From a virus, in the IMG/VR virus record IMGVR_UViG_3300000956_000106, positions 1 to 48,685 of that record: a stretch of 48,685 bases of DNA, one strand, 5' to 3'. This document shows, piece by piece, positions 1-6,928 of the stretch. Below the pieces are notes generated by a model. That model was given only the letters and a program-made list of their open reading frames with translations. It did not search any database and had not been told where the DNA came from. The position numbers and the translations under genes are program-made. Positions within the stretch are counted from its first letter, which is position 1, and each line of letters starts with the position of its first letter.

Positions 1-324
1 TAGGCGAGGCTGAGATTAGTGCTTTTCAGACTTTGAGACCGTGAGCGTATTTTTCACCTTTCGGCGTCAATCGACCGGGATGGAATTGCCTCACCAGCGC
101 CCGGCATTAGCTCTACAGTCCGCCGTTCCTACGGGCTTTCAAAGTCGCTCCGCTACTGAGCGCACGTAGTGCGTGATTTTCTAGGTACTCACGACTGAGA
201 AGAACCTTGTTCATTGAACCTGTGGCCTCGCTTTAGCGATTAAAGCCGAACGGTTGTCTATTTACGGAGTTGGGAAGTTGGTAGGCTTATCACTCCGATA
301 ATCAACGAAGTGATCGTAATGCGG

Positions 325-353
325 TGTGCAGATTTAAGTTTTTAGTGTAGAAT
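325..353 (+). promoter_or_regulatory. Weak sigma70-like promoter
   Basis: A TAGAAT -10 element at 348-353 (5 of 6 consensus) is preceded at 17 bp by TGTGCA at 325-330, a poor -35. Transcription would start near 360, about 40 bp before the intrinsic terminator at 398-427 and 124 bp before the first gene. The arrangement could give a short terminated RNA or an antitermination-controlled leader. The poor -35 keeps this tentative. Confidence 0.3.
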
Positions 354-397
354 GTTGACCGTCACGCCTGTACAGTACCGATGATCAACGCATGAAG

Positions 398-427
398 CCC
401 GTCAGTGAAAGCTGGCGGGTTTTGTGT
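398..427 (+). terminator. Intrinsic terminator
   Basis: CCCGTCAG (398-405) and CTGGCGGG (412-419) form an 8-bp stem with one G-T pair and a 6-base loop, followed directly by TTTTGTGTTT. It lies 57 bp upstream of the first gene and reads in the same direction. It therefore either ends incoming transcription from the left or acts as an attenuator for the leftmost operon. Confidence 0.7.
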
Positions 428-483
428 TTCTGAACGTACAGGAAAGTTATCCGCGCGGGTGTTTATAGGAGTAAAATAGAGGC

Positions 484-669
484 ATGACCAAACGCGAAAA
501 GCGGAAGCTGATTCAGTCAGTTTGGGCGTATCTGAATAAAAGAATCAGCGAAGCGTTTGAGGCCAAAGACGAACGCGAGTTTGATTGGTATTCTGACGGA
601 CAAGAGGCTTTTTGGCATATCTTGCGCGAGGAGCCGATTACCATCACGCGGCGCGTTAAGCCCCTGTAG
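484..669 (+). CDS. Small charged protein, unknown
   Basis: This is a 61-residue basic protein, rich in Lys, Arg and Glu and apparently alpha-helical, with no recognisable family. The ATG follows a TAGGAG ribosome site about 13 bases upstream and is the first gene after the terminator at 398-427. The next gene begins 40 bp downstream in the same direction, so the two are probably co-transcribed. No signal peptide or membrane helix is seen. I cannot assign a function. Confidence 0.65.
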   Translation: MTKREKRKLIQSVWAYLNKRISEAFEAKDEREFDWYSDGQEAFWHILREEPITITRRVKPL

Positions 670-709
670 TCCTCTCCGCCAAGGCTGTGGTTATATATGA
701 GGTGAAAGA

Positions 710-964
710 ATGAACTACGCATGGGAAAACGATCCGTGGTATATCGCGCACAAGGCTCGCTGGGATGCGTTGAAAGCGACTGGCTGGCAGTTCCGCGAAC
801 CTTTGCCGTTGACTAACCGCGTGGGAATGACAATCTTCCGCGACAGCGACGAATATACGATGTACGTGGCGCGAACCACGCCACAAGAGATTCACGAAGA
901 ACTGCTTGAGCGGTGCGAATACCACGCCGCGAACTACAAACCGCCACAGGCTGTTGCCGCTTAG
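710..964 (+). CDS. Small phage protein, unknown
   Basis: An 84-residue soluble protein rich in Trp, Tyr and charged residues (it opens MNYAWENDPWYIAHKARWDA). The ATG is preceded by GAGGTGAAAGA, a good ribosome binding site. It sits between another small unknown gene and the lysis-like group. A reverse-strand frame covers the same bases but has no ribosome site or recognisable protein features, so I take the forward frame as the gene. No domain is recognised. Confidence 0.7.
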   Translation: MNYAWENDPWYIAHKARWDALKATGWQFREPLPLTNRVGMTIFRDSDEYTMYVARTTPQEIHEELLERCEYHAANYKPPQAVAA

Positions 965-1009
965 TTCCCCTCTCCGAAATAAACCCTACAAATCGAATAC
1001 CCTGAGTGA

Positions 1010-1258
1010 GTGTCTACCTCATTCACTCGTTCAACTCTGTCTCGTGGGGACACAGGGACAGCCGTAATTGATCTCCAACGTAAGTTAGGAATCTGTGCCG
1101 ATGGCTGCTTCGGGCCGGAGACGGTTCATGCCGTGACTGAATTCCAGTTGCACCACGGGTTGAAAGCGACAGGAGAAGTTGATGAGGTGACGAATTTGGC
1201 GTTGTTTGGTGCCAGTGAAGATCGGCAGACTTGGAGTGAATTCAGGGAGGACGAATAG
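1010..1258 (+). CDS. Stand-alone peptidoglycan-binding domain protein
   Basis: This 82-residue protein is nearly all one PG_binding_1-type domain (residues about 10-68). It shows the family signatures: LSRGDTGTAVIDLQ, DGCFGPET, AVTEFQ, a GL-x-ATGEVD turn, and a closing LALFG. Such domains anchor cell-wall hydrolases to peptidoglycan. No catalytic domain is attached and none follows in the adjacent genes, so it is either a wall-binding subunit of a split lysin or a wall-binding accessory. The start is GTG, within a GAGTGAGTG context. Its stop overlaps the GTG start of the holin-like gene, indicating translational coupling and a role in lysis. Confidence 0.8.
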   Translation: MSTSFTRSTLSRGDTGTAVIDLQRKLGICADGCFGPETVHAVTEFQLHHGLKATGEVDEVTNLALFGASEDRQTWSEFREDE

Positions 1259-1545
1259 TGAACGAGGTTTTAGGAATGCTTAAAGCCCTTGCCACGTCGC
1301 GGAAGTTTATGGCGGCGTTGGTCGGGTTGATTGTCACATTGGCCGCAAAGCATGGCCTCAGTCTCGATCCTCAAACAGTGGCGGAAATCGTTGCGATCAT
1401 CGTTGCCTATCTCATCGGCCAGGGGATTGCTGATTCAGGGAAAGAAGCAGCGAAGATTGCGGCTGTTGCTACCGCGTCACCTGCTATGGCAGAGGCTAAG
1501 AAGGCGGTTAAGAAAGTTTCTAAAGACGTGACGGAGGGAAAATGA
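1258..1545 (+). CDS. Holin-like membrane protein
   Basis: A 95-residue protein with two predicted membrane helices. The first is at about residues 17-34 (FMAALVGLIVTLAAKHGL) and the second at about 40-58 (TVAEIVAIIVAYLIGQGIA). A charged Lys-rich tail follows (residues 63-95). Length, helix number and basic tail match small phage holins, which form pores in the inner membrane to release lysins. It starts with GTG at the stop of the peptidoglycan-binding gene, and its end overlaps the lipoprotein gene by 4 bp. The assignment rests on topology and context rather than on a specific family motif. Confidence 0.7.
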   Translation: MNEVLGMLKALATSRKFMAALVGLIVTLAAKHGLSLDPQTVAEIVAIIVAYLIGQGIADSGKEAAKIAAVATASPAMAEAKKAVKKVSKDVTEGK

Positions 1546-2135
1546 TCAATCGTAGATTTCTAATTGCACCGGCACTGGCTCTTGTTTTAACTCTAACGGC
1601 CTGCTCTGGTGGTCTGCTGACAGGTTTCCGTGTCGGGATGCGGGTAACACTTCCATTCGTCGCCACGCTTGTCACAGAAGGCGTTATTTCGCAGGCGATA
1701 GCCGATGCCGTGACAGGTGATATCAACGACGGGATTGACGCCGCCGTGAACTGCGATCAATGCCTCAAGGCCATTCCTTCCAGTGTGACAGGCGCGGCGA
1801 AACAAGCAGCGAAAGCGAAGTGCTACCTCGGACTCGCAAGTGCCTTACGAAGCATCTTAAATCGTCATCACATTGAGGGCGTCGAGCAGCTAAACCGGAT
1901 TGCGCGGATTATCGAAGCTGGGATCTCGGCATTTGAGGAGTACGCGCGGAACGTAGGGCCGGAGGCGTCCAAGGCCAGAACGGAAAGCATGTCGGCAGAC
2001 CCAGACAAGACGCTGAAGGATGCGATTCAGAAGATGAAAGAAGATCTTCGTGACGCCACGAAATCGGTTGATAAGAAGACTGGGAAGGTTCGCTACGTCA
2101 TTCCGAATGACAGTGGTTTTCTGCTGGCGAAGTAG
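1542..2135 (+). CDS. Phage lipoprotein in lysis cluster
   Basis: A 197-residue protein with a typical lipoprotein signal: an MINRR basic start, a hydrophobic stretch, then the lipobox L-T-A-C with Cys21 as the predicted lipidated residue. The mature part has a Cys-x-x-Cys pair (CDQC, about residue 67-70), a long helical middle and a Lys-rich C-terminus. It overlaps the holin-like gene by ATGA and precedes two proteins with a membrane helix and a coiled coil. That position would suit an outer-membrane spanin partner, but it is longer than usual o-spanins, so the spanin role is only a suggestion. Confidence 0.7.
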   Translation: MINRRFLIAPALALVLTLTACSGGLLTGFRVGMRVTLPFVATLVTEGVISQAIADAVTGDINDGIDAAVNCDQCLKAIPSSVTGAAKQAAKAKCYLGLASALRSILNRHHIEGVEQLNRIARIIEAGISAFEEYARNVGPEASKARTESMSADPDKTLKDAIQKMKEDLRDATKSVDKKTGKVRYVIPNDSGFLLAK

Positions 2136-2152
2136 ATGGTGGGAATCAGTGA

Positions 2153-2572
2153 ATGTCAGGAGAGACAGATGATCGGCGGAGTTCTTGGACAGTAGACACG
2201 CTGAAGGATCATTACGACCAGCGTTTCAACGACCAAGAGCAAGCGGTCAAGAGTGCCCTCACAGCTCAGAAGGAGGCGGTGGCGGCGGCTTTGGCAGCGT
2301 CAGAAAAAGCCGTTGCGGTTGCGGAAACGAACGCCGAGAAGTGGCGGCAGAGCGCGAACGAGTGGCGCGGGGCGATGAACGATCGGGAACGCAACCTGAT
2401 GCCGCGCACCGAAGCTGAAAACGCTTCAAAGGCCAACGCTGAGAAGATCAACGCTTTAGGGACTCGGATTGACAAGAGCGAAGGGCGCACAAGCGGACTA
2501 TTAACAATCTTCGCAATCCTTTCTTCGCTTGGTGTTTTAGTGGCGATCTTCATGGCGATTCGGAGAGGCTGA
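2153..2572 (+). CDS. Coiled-coil protein with C-terminal membrane helix
   Basis: A 139-residue protein of a type often seen in phage lysis regions. It opens with a W-T-V-D-T-L-K-D-H-Y-D-Q-R-F motif, followed by a long Ala/Glu/Lys coiled coil (about residues 25-110) containing the EWRG and M-P-R-T-E-A signatures. A single C-terminal membrane helix (about 115-135) ends in RRG. Its location after the holin-like and lipoprotein genes suggests a membrane-anchored lysis or envelope role. No enzymatic motif is seen. The start ATG has GGTGGG about 14 bases upstream. Confidence 0.7.
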   Translation: MSGETDDRRSSWTVDTLKDHYDQRFNDQEQAVKSALTAQKEAVAAALAASEKAVAVAETNAEKWRQSANEWRGAMNDRERNLMPRTEAENASKANAEKINALGTRIDKSEGRTSGLLTIFAILSSLGVLVAIFMAIRRG

Positions 2573-2601
2573 GAACAATTTTGAGGTAGTACCGATGAAC
2601 G

Positions 2602-2901
2602 ATGTCGCCAGATACGACTCAAATTCTAGCGGGTGGGGCGCTGGCGCTAGTCATAATCGAGAAGGTATTTACGTTTGTTTGGCCGATAATCAGGCCGGCC
2701 AATGGGAACGGCAAGGCAGAGTTAGCAGGGTTTCAGAACAAGAATTACTGGATACTTGAGTTCTCAAGGATCTGCAAAGACGCAGTAATTCCAGTGTGCG
2801 ACATGCTGATACGAATCGAGCAGAACCAGGTTGAGATATTGCGACTGCTGAGAAACCTGCGTGCCGCACAGAAGCGAAATTTTGATGATGAGTTTGAGTA
2901 G
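2602..2901 (+). CDS. Small membrane-anchored helical protein
   Basis: A 99-residue protein with one N-terminal hydrophobic segment (about residues 9-30, LAGGALALVIIEKVFTFVWP), then a charged helical tail with heptad-like spacing near 70-92. It closes the lysis-like group. The ribosome site TTGAGGTAG is about 12 bases upstream of the chosen ATG. An earlier ATG at 2595 opens a different 55-codon frame without features. A role as an i-spanin-like or holin accessory protein is conceivable but unproven. Confidence 0.6.
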   Translation: MSPDTTQILAGGALALVIIEKVFTFVWPIIRPANGNGKAELAGFQNKNYWILEFSRICKDAVIPVCDMLIRIEQNQVEILRLLRNLRAAQKRNFDDEFE

Positions 2902-2937
2902 TTACACTTGAGATGAAACCGTGTAGACAGAATTGAA

Positions 2938-3675
2938 GTGACGCCTTACTACGAAGATGAAGCAGTAACGATTTATCACGGCGATTGCCTTGAGGTGCTG
3001 GCTGGCCTGCCGAGCGCGAGCGTTGACGCTGTTATCACCGACCCGCCGTTTTCCAGTGGCGCACGAACCGACGCAGGAAAGAGCATGCGTGGTGCGATGC
3101 AGCGCGGTGCTCAGTGGCAAGCCGAATGGTTTAGCCATGACAATATGGCGACGCACGGATTTCTCTTTCTAATGCGCCTTGTTGGCATTGACATGCTGCG
3201 AGTCACAAGCGCGGGCGGTTCGGGGCATTTCTTTATTGATTGGCGCATGTATCCGAACCTGTACGGTGCCTTGGAATCTTGTGGTTGGGTGGTTAAAAAC
3301 CTACTCGTCTGGGACAAGGTTCACTTCGGCATGGGGTCAAATTATCGCAACCAACACGAGTTAATTATTTACGCTGAGAAGTCGGGCGATCGAGAGTTTT
3401 CTGATCGCGGCATCGGTAACGTGTTGCGCTCTAGGCGTGCTGACGCAAACTGGCATCCCACCGAAAAGCCGACCGATTTAATTGAAAGAATGATTGGCGC
3501 GGTCACGGTGCGCGAAGGGACGGTTTGCGATCCGTTCATGGGATCGGGCACAACGCTGCGAGCGGCGAAAGATTTAGGGCGTAAGGCAATCGGCATTGAG
3601 ATTGAGGAAAAGTATTGTGAGATCGCAGCAAGGCGAATGAGCCAAGAGGTATTAAGATTTGAAGCAGTAGCATGA
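2938..3675 (+). CDS. DNA N6-adenine methyltransferase, beta class
   Basis: A 245-residue DNA methyltransferase of the N6/N4 family (Pfam N6_N4_Mtase fold). The catalytic motif DPPF is at residues 35-38 and the AdoMet-binding motif DPFMGSGTT at about 198-206. The motif order (catalytic before cofactor site) marks the beta class, and DPPF rather than SPPY favours adenine as the substrate. The region between holds the target recognition part. There is no partner endonuclease nearby, so it is a solitary phage methylase, probably protecting phage DNA or altering regulation. The start is GTG; the stop overlaps a possible 32-codon gene by ATGA. Confidence 0.9.
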   Translation: MTPYYEDEAVTIYHGDCLEVLAGLPSASVDAVITDPPFSSGARTDAGKSMRGAMQRGAQWQAEWFSHDNMATHGFLFLMRLVGIDMLRVTSAGGSGHFFIDWRMYPNLYGALESCGWVVKNLLVWDKVHFGMGSNYRNQHELIIYAEKSGDREFSDRGIGNVLRSRRADANWHPTEKPTDLIERMIGAVTVREGTVCDPFMGSGTTLRAAKDLGRKAIGIEIEEKYCEIAARRMSQEVLRFEAVA

Positions 3676-3770
3676 AACAGGAAGGTGAGGAGGCTCGAAA
3701 GACTCCCCACCGACACCCAGCGCCGCAAGAGTTTACAGCCCTTCAGCGGCGAGAGGGCGAGGCAAGATAA
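3672..3770 (+). CDS. Possible 32-residue peptide
   Basis: A short frame whose ATG overlaps the methyltransferase stop as ATGA, the same coupling used by many genes here. The product is hydrophilic, with clustered Glu, Arg, His and Pro, and no domain. It fills most of the gap before the next gene. It may equally be a chance frame, since there is no independent support besides position and coupling. Confidence 0.3.
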   Translation: MKQEGEEARKTPHRHPAPQEFTALQRREGEAR

Positions 3771-3795
3771 CCCAGCTCGAAGGAAAGTGAAAGCT

Positions 3796-3963
3796 ATGAG
3801 CGACAAAGATCCGAAAGACCCAAACGAGCGGAAGCCGGAAGACGTACCGCCGGTGCGTATTGAGCCGCTTGACGAAGAAGTAATCCCAGGCGAAACACCG
3901 GGGCCACCAGTCCCGCCACCTCCACCGCCAGATCCTCCGCTCCCAGAAGAAGGCGGCGAGTAA
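3796..3963 (+). CDS. Acidic proline-rich small protein
   Basis: A 55-residue protein dominated by Pro, Glu and Asp, with a PPVPPPPPPDPPLPEE segment near the C-terminus; it is probably disordered. The same frame is open further upstream to 3685, but the ATG at 3796 has AAGGAAAGTGAAAGCT before it and starts a cleaner protein. Its stop overlaps the next ATG as TAATG. The function is unknown. A spacer or interaction tail role would fit the composition. Confidence 0.6.
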   Translation: MSDKDPKDPNERKPEDVPPVRIEPLDEEVIPGETPGPPVPPPPPPDPPLPEEGGE

Positions 3964-4403
3964 TGAGGGCTGCGGCTGCGTTAGCAGAGCGTCGGGCGCC
4001 TCCACTTGCTGCGGTTGAAGAAGGGTTTCTGGTCGGCCGGAGACGGCCTATCACTGACTTACCGCCCGAGAAGCAGGCGCAGATCCGGCAGGCTTATGAG
4101 GATACGGCTTTTTGTCCTGACACTGGCCTTGAGTTCTTTGGTTTCTACACCGATCTTCAGGCAGCAGAGAAAGCAGCTGCGCGTTATCCCGGTGGATTGG
4201 TAATGAGTCTTCCTGTGAACGGATGCTTACCTGATGAGCTAGGAAGGTATGGCATTCAGTTATCCAATTCGCCCAACGGGAAACGGCTGGAAGAGACAAG
4301 CCCTGGGTTGTTACAAACGGACAGCTTGAGCAGAGCAGAGGTTAAGGAGCTTAGTCGAGAATTGAAAGCGCACGTTCGAGGATTAGCAGCGATAGCGTCA
4401 TGA
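3963..4403 (+). CDS. Unknown soluble protein
   Basis: A 146-residue protein without a recognised domain. The N-terminus is Ala/Arg rich. The middle holds an aromatic stretch (GLEFFGFYTDLQAAEKAA), and the C-terminal third is a charged helix. There is no signal peptide or membrane helix. It is coupled to the proline-rich gene upstream by TAATG and followed closely by a membrane/coiled-coil gene, so it belongs to the small-gene operon running from 2938 to 6927. Confidence 0.65.
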   Translation: MRAAAALAERRAPPLAAVEEGFLVGRRRPITDLPPEKQAQIRQAYEDTAFCPDTGLEFFGFYTDLQAAEKAAARYPGGLVMSLPVNGCLPDELGRYGIQLSNSPNGKRLEETSPGLLQTDSLSRAEVKELSRELKAHVRGLAAIAS

Positions 4404-4409
4404 CGAGAG

Positions 4410-4799
4410 ATGAACTTACCAAACCCACTCCCTCAGACGCTCAGGGAAGCCGTTTGGCAGTTTCTGCTAGTAATCTTATTTGCTACACGGCTCAAGGACA
4501 TTATTGGATTCTGCCGCAGGCTATGGACAGCTTTTCGGGAATCAAGCTCAACGGCGAGACTGCGAGAAGCAGAGGCGCATAAGACGGATGCTGAAGCGGG
4601 AGCGATTGAGGCAAGCACGGCGATTGGATTACTAAGAGAAATGCGCGTCACGATGAACGAAGCAGCAGAGTTAAGAGACCAGCTTCAATCGAAGATTGCA
4701 TCGAAGGATTCAACGATTGAATTGCTAAAAGTGAAGATCGAAGAAATGGAACGAGCGCACCCTGAAGACGTGCGCGACAACAGTGAGAGCGCAGGATGA
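4410..4799 (+). CDS. Membrane-anchored coiled-coil protein
   Basis: A 129-residue protein with a hydrophobic helix at about residues 14-40 (VWQFLLVILFATRLKDIIGF is its core). A long charged coiled coil runs from about 50 to 118, rich in Glu, Ala and Lys. A competing frame starting at 4400 overlaps its first half but ends early and lacks structure, so I prefer this one. There is no good Shine-Dalgarno site beyond GAGAG adjacent to the ATG. The stop overlaps the next small frame as ATGA. Confidence 0.6.
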   Translation: MNLPNPLPQTLREAVWQFLLVILFATRLKDIIGFCRRLWTAFRESSSTARLREAEAHKTDAEAGAIEASTAIGLLREMRVTMNEAAELRDQLQSKIASKDSTIELLKVKIEEMERAHPEDVRDNSESAG

Positions 4800-4915
4800 G
4801 AACATGGTGGATATGTATCTGTGGGACGTGGTGGATTTATCCAGATCATACATTTTGCCGCTCATGTTTTGGGCTTTCGCCTTGGGGTGAAGTAATTGAA
4901 TTTGTAAAGAGTTAG
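4796..4915 (+). CDS. Cys/Trp-rich 39-residue protein
   Basis: A short frame that overlaps the preceding gene's stop as ATGA. The product carries C-I-C near the N-terminus and C-R-S-C about 14 residues later, which could bind one zinc ion, plus five Trp residues. It has no ribosome site of its own besides GCAGG, so translation would depend on coupling. Too short for a family assignment, but the paired cysteines and tight packing favour a real gene. Confidence 0.45.
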   Translation: MRTWWICICGTWWIYPDHTFCRSCFGLSPWGEVIEFVKS

Positions 4916-4929
4916 ATTGATTAAACGCT

Positions 4930-5298
4930 ATGGCAGGTAAAGGTGGAGCAAGACCGGGTTCAGGAAGAAAGCCTCGTTCATCTGAGCGAGCGTTAATGGT
5001 GTTGCTTGATTCGCGCGTGCCGATTCAGAAACGCGAGGAAATCTTAGATAAACTGGTTGAAGATTGCACTTCGCTGATCTTTCAAGAGCGCCACGAATCG
5101 CGCAAGTTTTTGTTTGCTTATATGTACGGAAAGCCAACCGAGCATATTCAGCACGAGATACTTGATCCGCAGAAGGTTGCGGATGAGACTCTCGAAGATT
5201 TGCGCGAGAAGTTCCCAGAAGTTCCAGCAGAGCAGCTTCAAGCAATTATCAACTCGACCTTTGGCGAGGAAGTAGCAGAGCACGGGCAAATAGGATGA
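4930..5298 (+). CDS. Possible small terminase subunit
   Basis: A 122-residue protein beginning MAGKGGARPGSGRKPRSS. The GGARPGxGRKP element is a basic DNA-binding motif typical of the N-terminus of many phage small terminase subunits and related DNA-binding proteins. The rest is an acidic helical domain (about residues 20-90) and an acidic tail. Small terminases recognise packaging sites and stimulate the large subunit. Here the large subunit gene is nearly 10 kb away, so the call rests mainly on the motif. The alternative is a general phage DNA-binding protein. Confidence 0.55.
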   Translation: MAGKGGARPGSGRKPRSSERALMVLLDSRVPIQKREEILDKLVEDCTSLIFQERHESRKFLFAYMYGKPTEHIQHEILDPQKVADETLEDLREKFPEVPAEQLQAIINSTFGEEVAEHGQIG

Positions 5299-5441
5299 GC
5301 AGGGCGACGAAATATCGCGTATTCACTCTCGATGACTGGGCACTAGGCGCGACGCGCTTGTGTGAAGAGTTCAGCTTCGTTATGTGGGCATTGCTGGTGG
5401 AGTTAGTTGGTTTTTCCGTAGTGCTTTGGTTTATCACATGA
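5295..5441 (+). CDS. 48-residue single-helix membrane protein
   Basis: A small gene sandwiched with ATGA overlaps at both ends (5295-5298 and 5438-5441). The product has a charged N-terminal half followed by a continuous hydrophobic C-terminal helix, about residues 27-47 (FSFVMWALLVELVGFSVVLW), ending at the terminus. The double coupling and clear membrane segment support a real gene. The function is unknown; tail-anchored envelope insertion is the likely topology. Confidence 0.6.
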   Translation: MSRATKYRVFTLDDWALGATRLCEEFSFVMWALLVELVGFSVVLWFIT

Positions 5442-6685
5442 GCATCATTTCACGTCTAAGGCGAACGCATCCCTATCTCACTCCGGGGTTTAATCCTGAG
5501 AGTGAAGACGATCTTGAGCCGCTGAGAAGGCTGATTCAGTCTCCACCTATCTTGCGACGATTGACAACGCCAGAGCCGCCCCATCCTGAGACAAATCTTC
5601 CCGTGGGCGAGCCAAATGTTCCGGTGCTTACTCGTCAGCCCGTAGTTCCAACAAACCCAGAACCTGTTTCGCCTTTGCTTGAATCGTTACGCCGGGAAAT
5701 CCCTCCGGTTGAAGTAGGCTCAGCCCCTCCGATGGTTATCCGAAGGGATGGCCGGCCGACAAACAAATTCATTGGTGATGGCGATCCTCTGGAGAGAGCA
5801 GAAGTTCGCCGCAGAGCGTTAAGTGAGTACGAACCAAAGAAAGAATCAAAGAAGCATTTAGTCTTACGAACATTGCTGAACTTTGTGGGTGGTGGAATAC
5901 CGGGAGCAGCTCAAACACTAATCGGGCCGGGCGGCGTAATGGATCGCAGGGCGTTGGATCGCAACTGGCAACAGAACGAATTAGCCAAGGAGAATGAGTC
6001 AATCCAAGGGCTGAGATTAGATCGTCGCGCAGGAATGCAGGATCGGCTACTTGAATCTCAGGTATTAGAGAATCAGGCGCAAGCACAACGAGCGTTAAGA
6101 GAACCGGCCGCTCCGAGCTTGGTTGACTATGGTGGCTATCAGATTCCTCAGACTGAAGCGGCGCGATTAGCGCAAGCGAGGGCATTAGCAGAGGGCAAGC
6201 CTGTTGCGAAGCGTCGATACACAATAGGAAACCAGATCGTTGAGGAGCAGCCTGACGGCTCGCTGAAACCGGTGTTTACCGGTGCCGATAAGCCGCAGGA
6301 AGATGTTGAATTTGCAAACAGAAGCGTGCAGCAAAATATCTCTGATGCTGAAGGTGAAAAGGCGAAGATTGAAAAGCGGATGTCTGAGATACCTATAACG
6401 ATTCAAGGTGTTAATGCTTACGGTGAACCGACAACCCAGCCTAACCCTGAATATGTTGAGCATAAGAATCGGCGCGACTCGCTCATTGACCAGATCAGAA
6501 AGTGGCGAGCAGATATTAAAGCCCCGAAACTGACGCGGAGTACCCCGCAAGTGGTCAAGCCAGCGCGAGACGGGAAATTTCACTACACGCCTGAGCAGAT
6601 CCGCGCATCACTTCAGCCGGGACAGTCTTACGAAGAGATTTATGCGAAGTTGAAAGCTAATCCGAAGGTGGTAATTCAGGAATGA
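5438..6685 (+). CDS. Putative virion-associated protein
   Basis: A 415-residue protein from the ATG that overlaps the preceding small membrane gene; the frame is open from 5384, but this start is coupled and cleaner. The N-terminal 110 residues are rich in Pro and Glu and probably disordered. A short hydrophobic glycine-rich stretch (LLNFVGGGIPGAAQTLIGPG) lies near residue 148. The rest is helical and charged, with a YTPEQI-R-ASLQPGQSYEEI motif near the end. It lies directly before the giant lysozyme-bearing virion protein, which suggests a particle-associated or ejected partner. No family is recognised. Confidence 0.65.
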   Translation: MSIISRLRRTHPYLTPGFNPESEDDLEPLRRLIQSPPILRRLTTPEPPHPETNLPVGEPNVPVLTRQPVVPTNPEPVSPLLESLRREIPPVEVGSAPPMVIRRDGRPTNKFIGDGDPLERAEVRRRALSEYEPKKESKKHLVLRTLLNFVGGGIPGAAQTLIGPGGVMDRRALDRNWQQNELAKENESIQGLRLDRRAGMQDRLLESQVLENQAQAQRALREPAAPSLVDYGGYQIPQTEAARLAQARALAEGKPVAKRRYTIGNQIVEEQPDGSLKPVFTGADKPQEDVEFANRSVQQNISDAEGEKAKIEKRMSEIPITIQGVNAYGEPTTQPNPEYVEHKNRRDSLIDQIRKWRADIKAPKLTRSTPQVVKPARDGKFHYTPEQIRASLQPGQSYEEIYAKLKANPKVVIQE

Positions 6686-6927
6686 CGGGTCGTTGGGTGA
6701 TTGACAGTGAAGGGCTGAAGCTCCTCTTTTCTAAAGCGGACTTTGATGCTGATATACGCCGCGCGGTTGAATGGCAAGCCGAGTTTGAGCGACGGGTTGC
6801 AAGGTATCGCGCGCGCTACGAAGCGTTCTCAGCGTTGCGGCGAACGGCGTACCGATGGCTTGGCGTTGGGTTAGGCTGGGAAGCATCGCTACGGAGCGTT
6901 AAACATAAAGTCTTGGCCTCGCAATGA
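6682..6927 (+). CDS. Small basic helical protein
   Basis: An 81-residue basic protein with many Arg, Trp and Ala residues, predicted to be helical throughout. Its ATG overlaps the previous stop as ATGA, and the next ATG follows its stop after one base, so it is embedded between two virion-associated genes. No motif is recognised. A chaperone or connector for the giant downstream protein is possible from position only. Confidence 0.6.
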   Translation: MTGRWVIDSEGLKLLFSKADFDADIRRAVEWQAEFERRVARYRARYEAFSALRRTAYRWLGVGLGWEASLRSVKHKVLASQ

Positions 6928-6928
6928 A

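Larger units (their letters stand above)
1..483. other. Non-coding left region
   Basis: No convincing gene is visible on either strand. A short hairpin, CGCACgtaGTGCG followed by TGATTTT, lies at 161-180 and could end transcription arriving from the left. A weak promoter and a clear intrinsic terminator occupy 325-427 and are listed separately. If the molecule is circular, the frame of the TPR gene at the right end of the window would run through positions 1-44 and stop at the TGA at 42-44. The stretch around 90-130 looks somewhat structured, but I could not fold it into a tRNA. Confidence 0.6.

Noticed and set aside
60-175. tRNA-like stretch in the left non-coding region
   Set aside because: On either strand I could not build the acceptor, anticodon and T arms together, and no clear GTTC loop is present.
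2595-2762. A 55-codon frame starting seven bases before the chosen start of the gene at 2602, nested in it
   Set aside because: It looked like a nested spanin-type pair, but the product has no lipobox or membrane segment and reads like an out-of-frame shadow.
4400-4582. 60-codon forward frame overlapping the coiled-coil gene at 4410
   Set aside because: Shorter, without structure. The alternative frame encodes a membrane helix plus a coiled coil.
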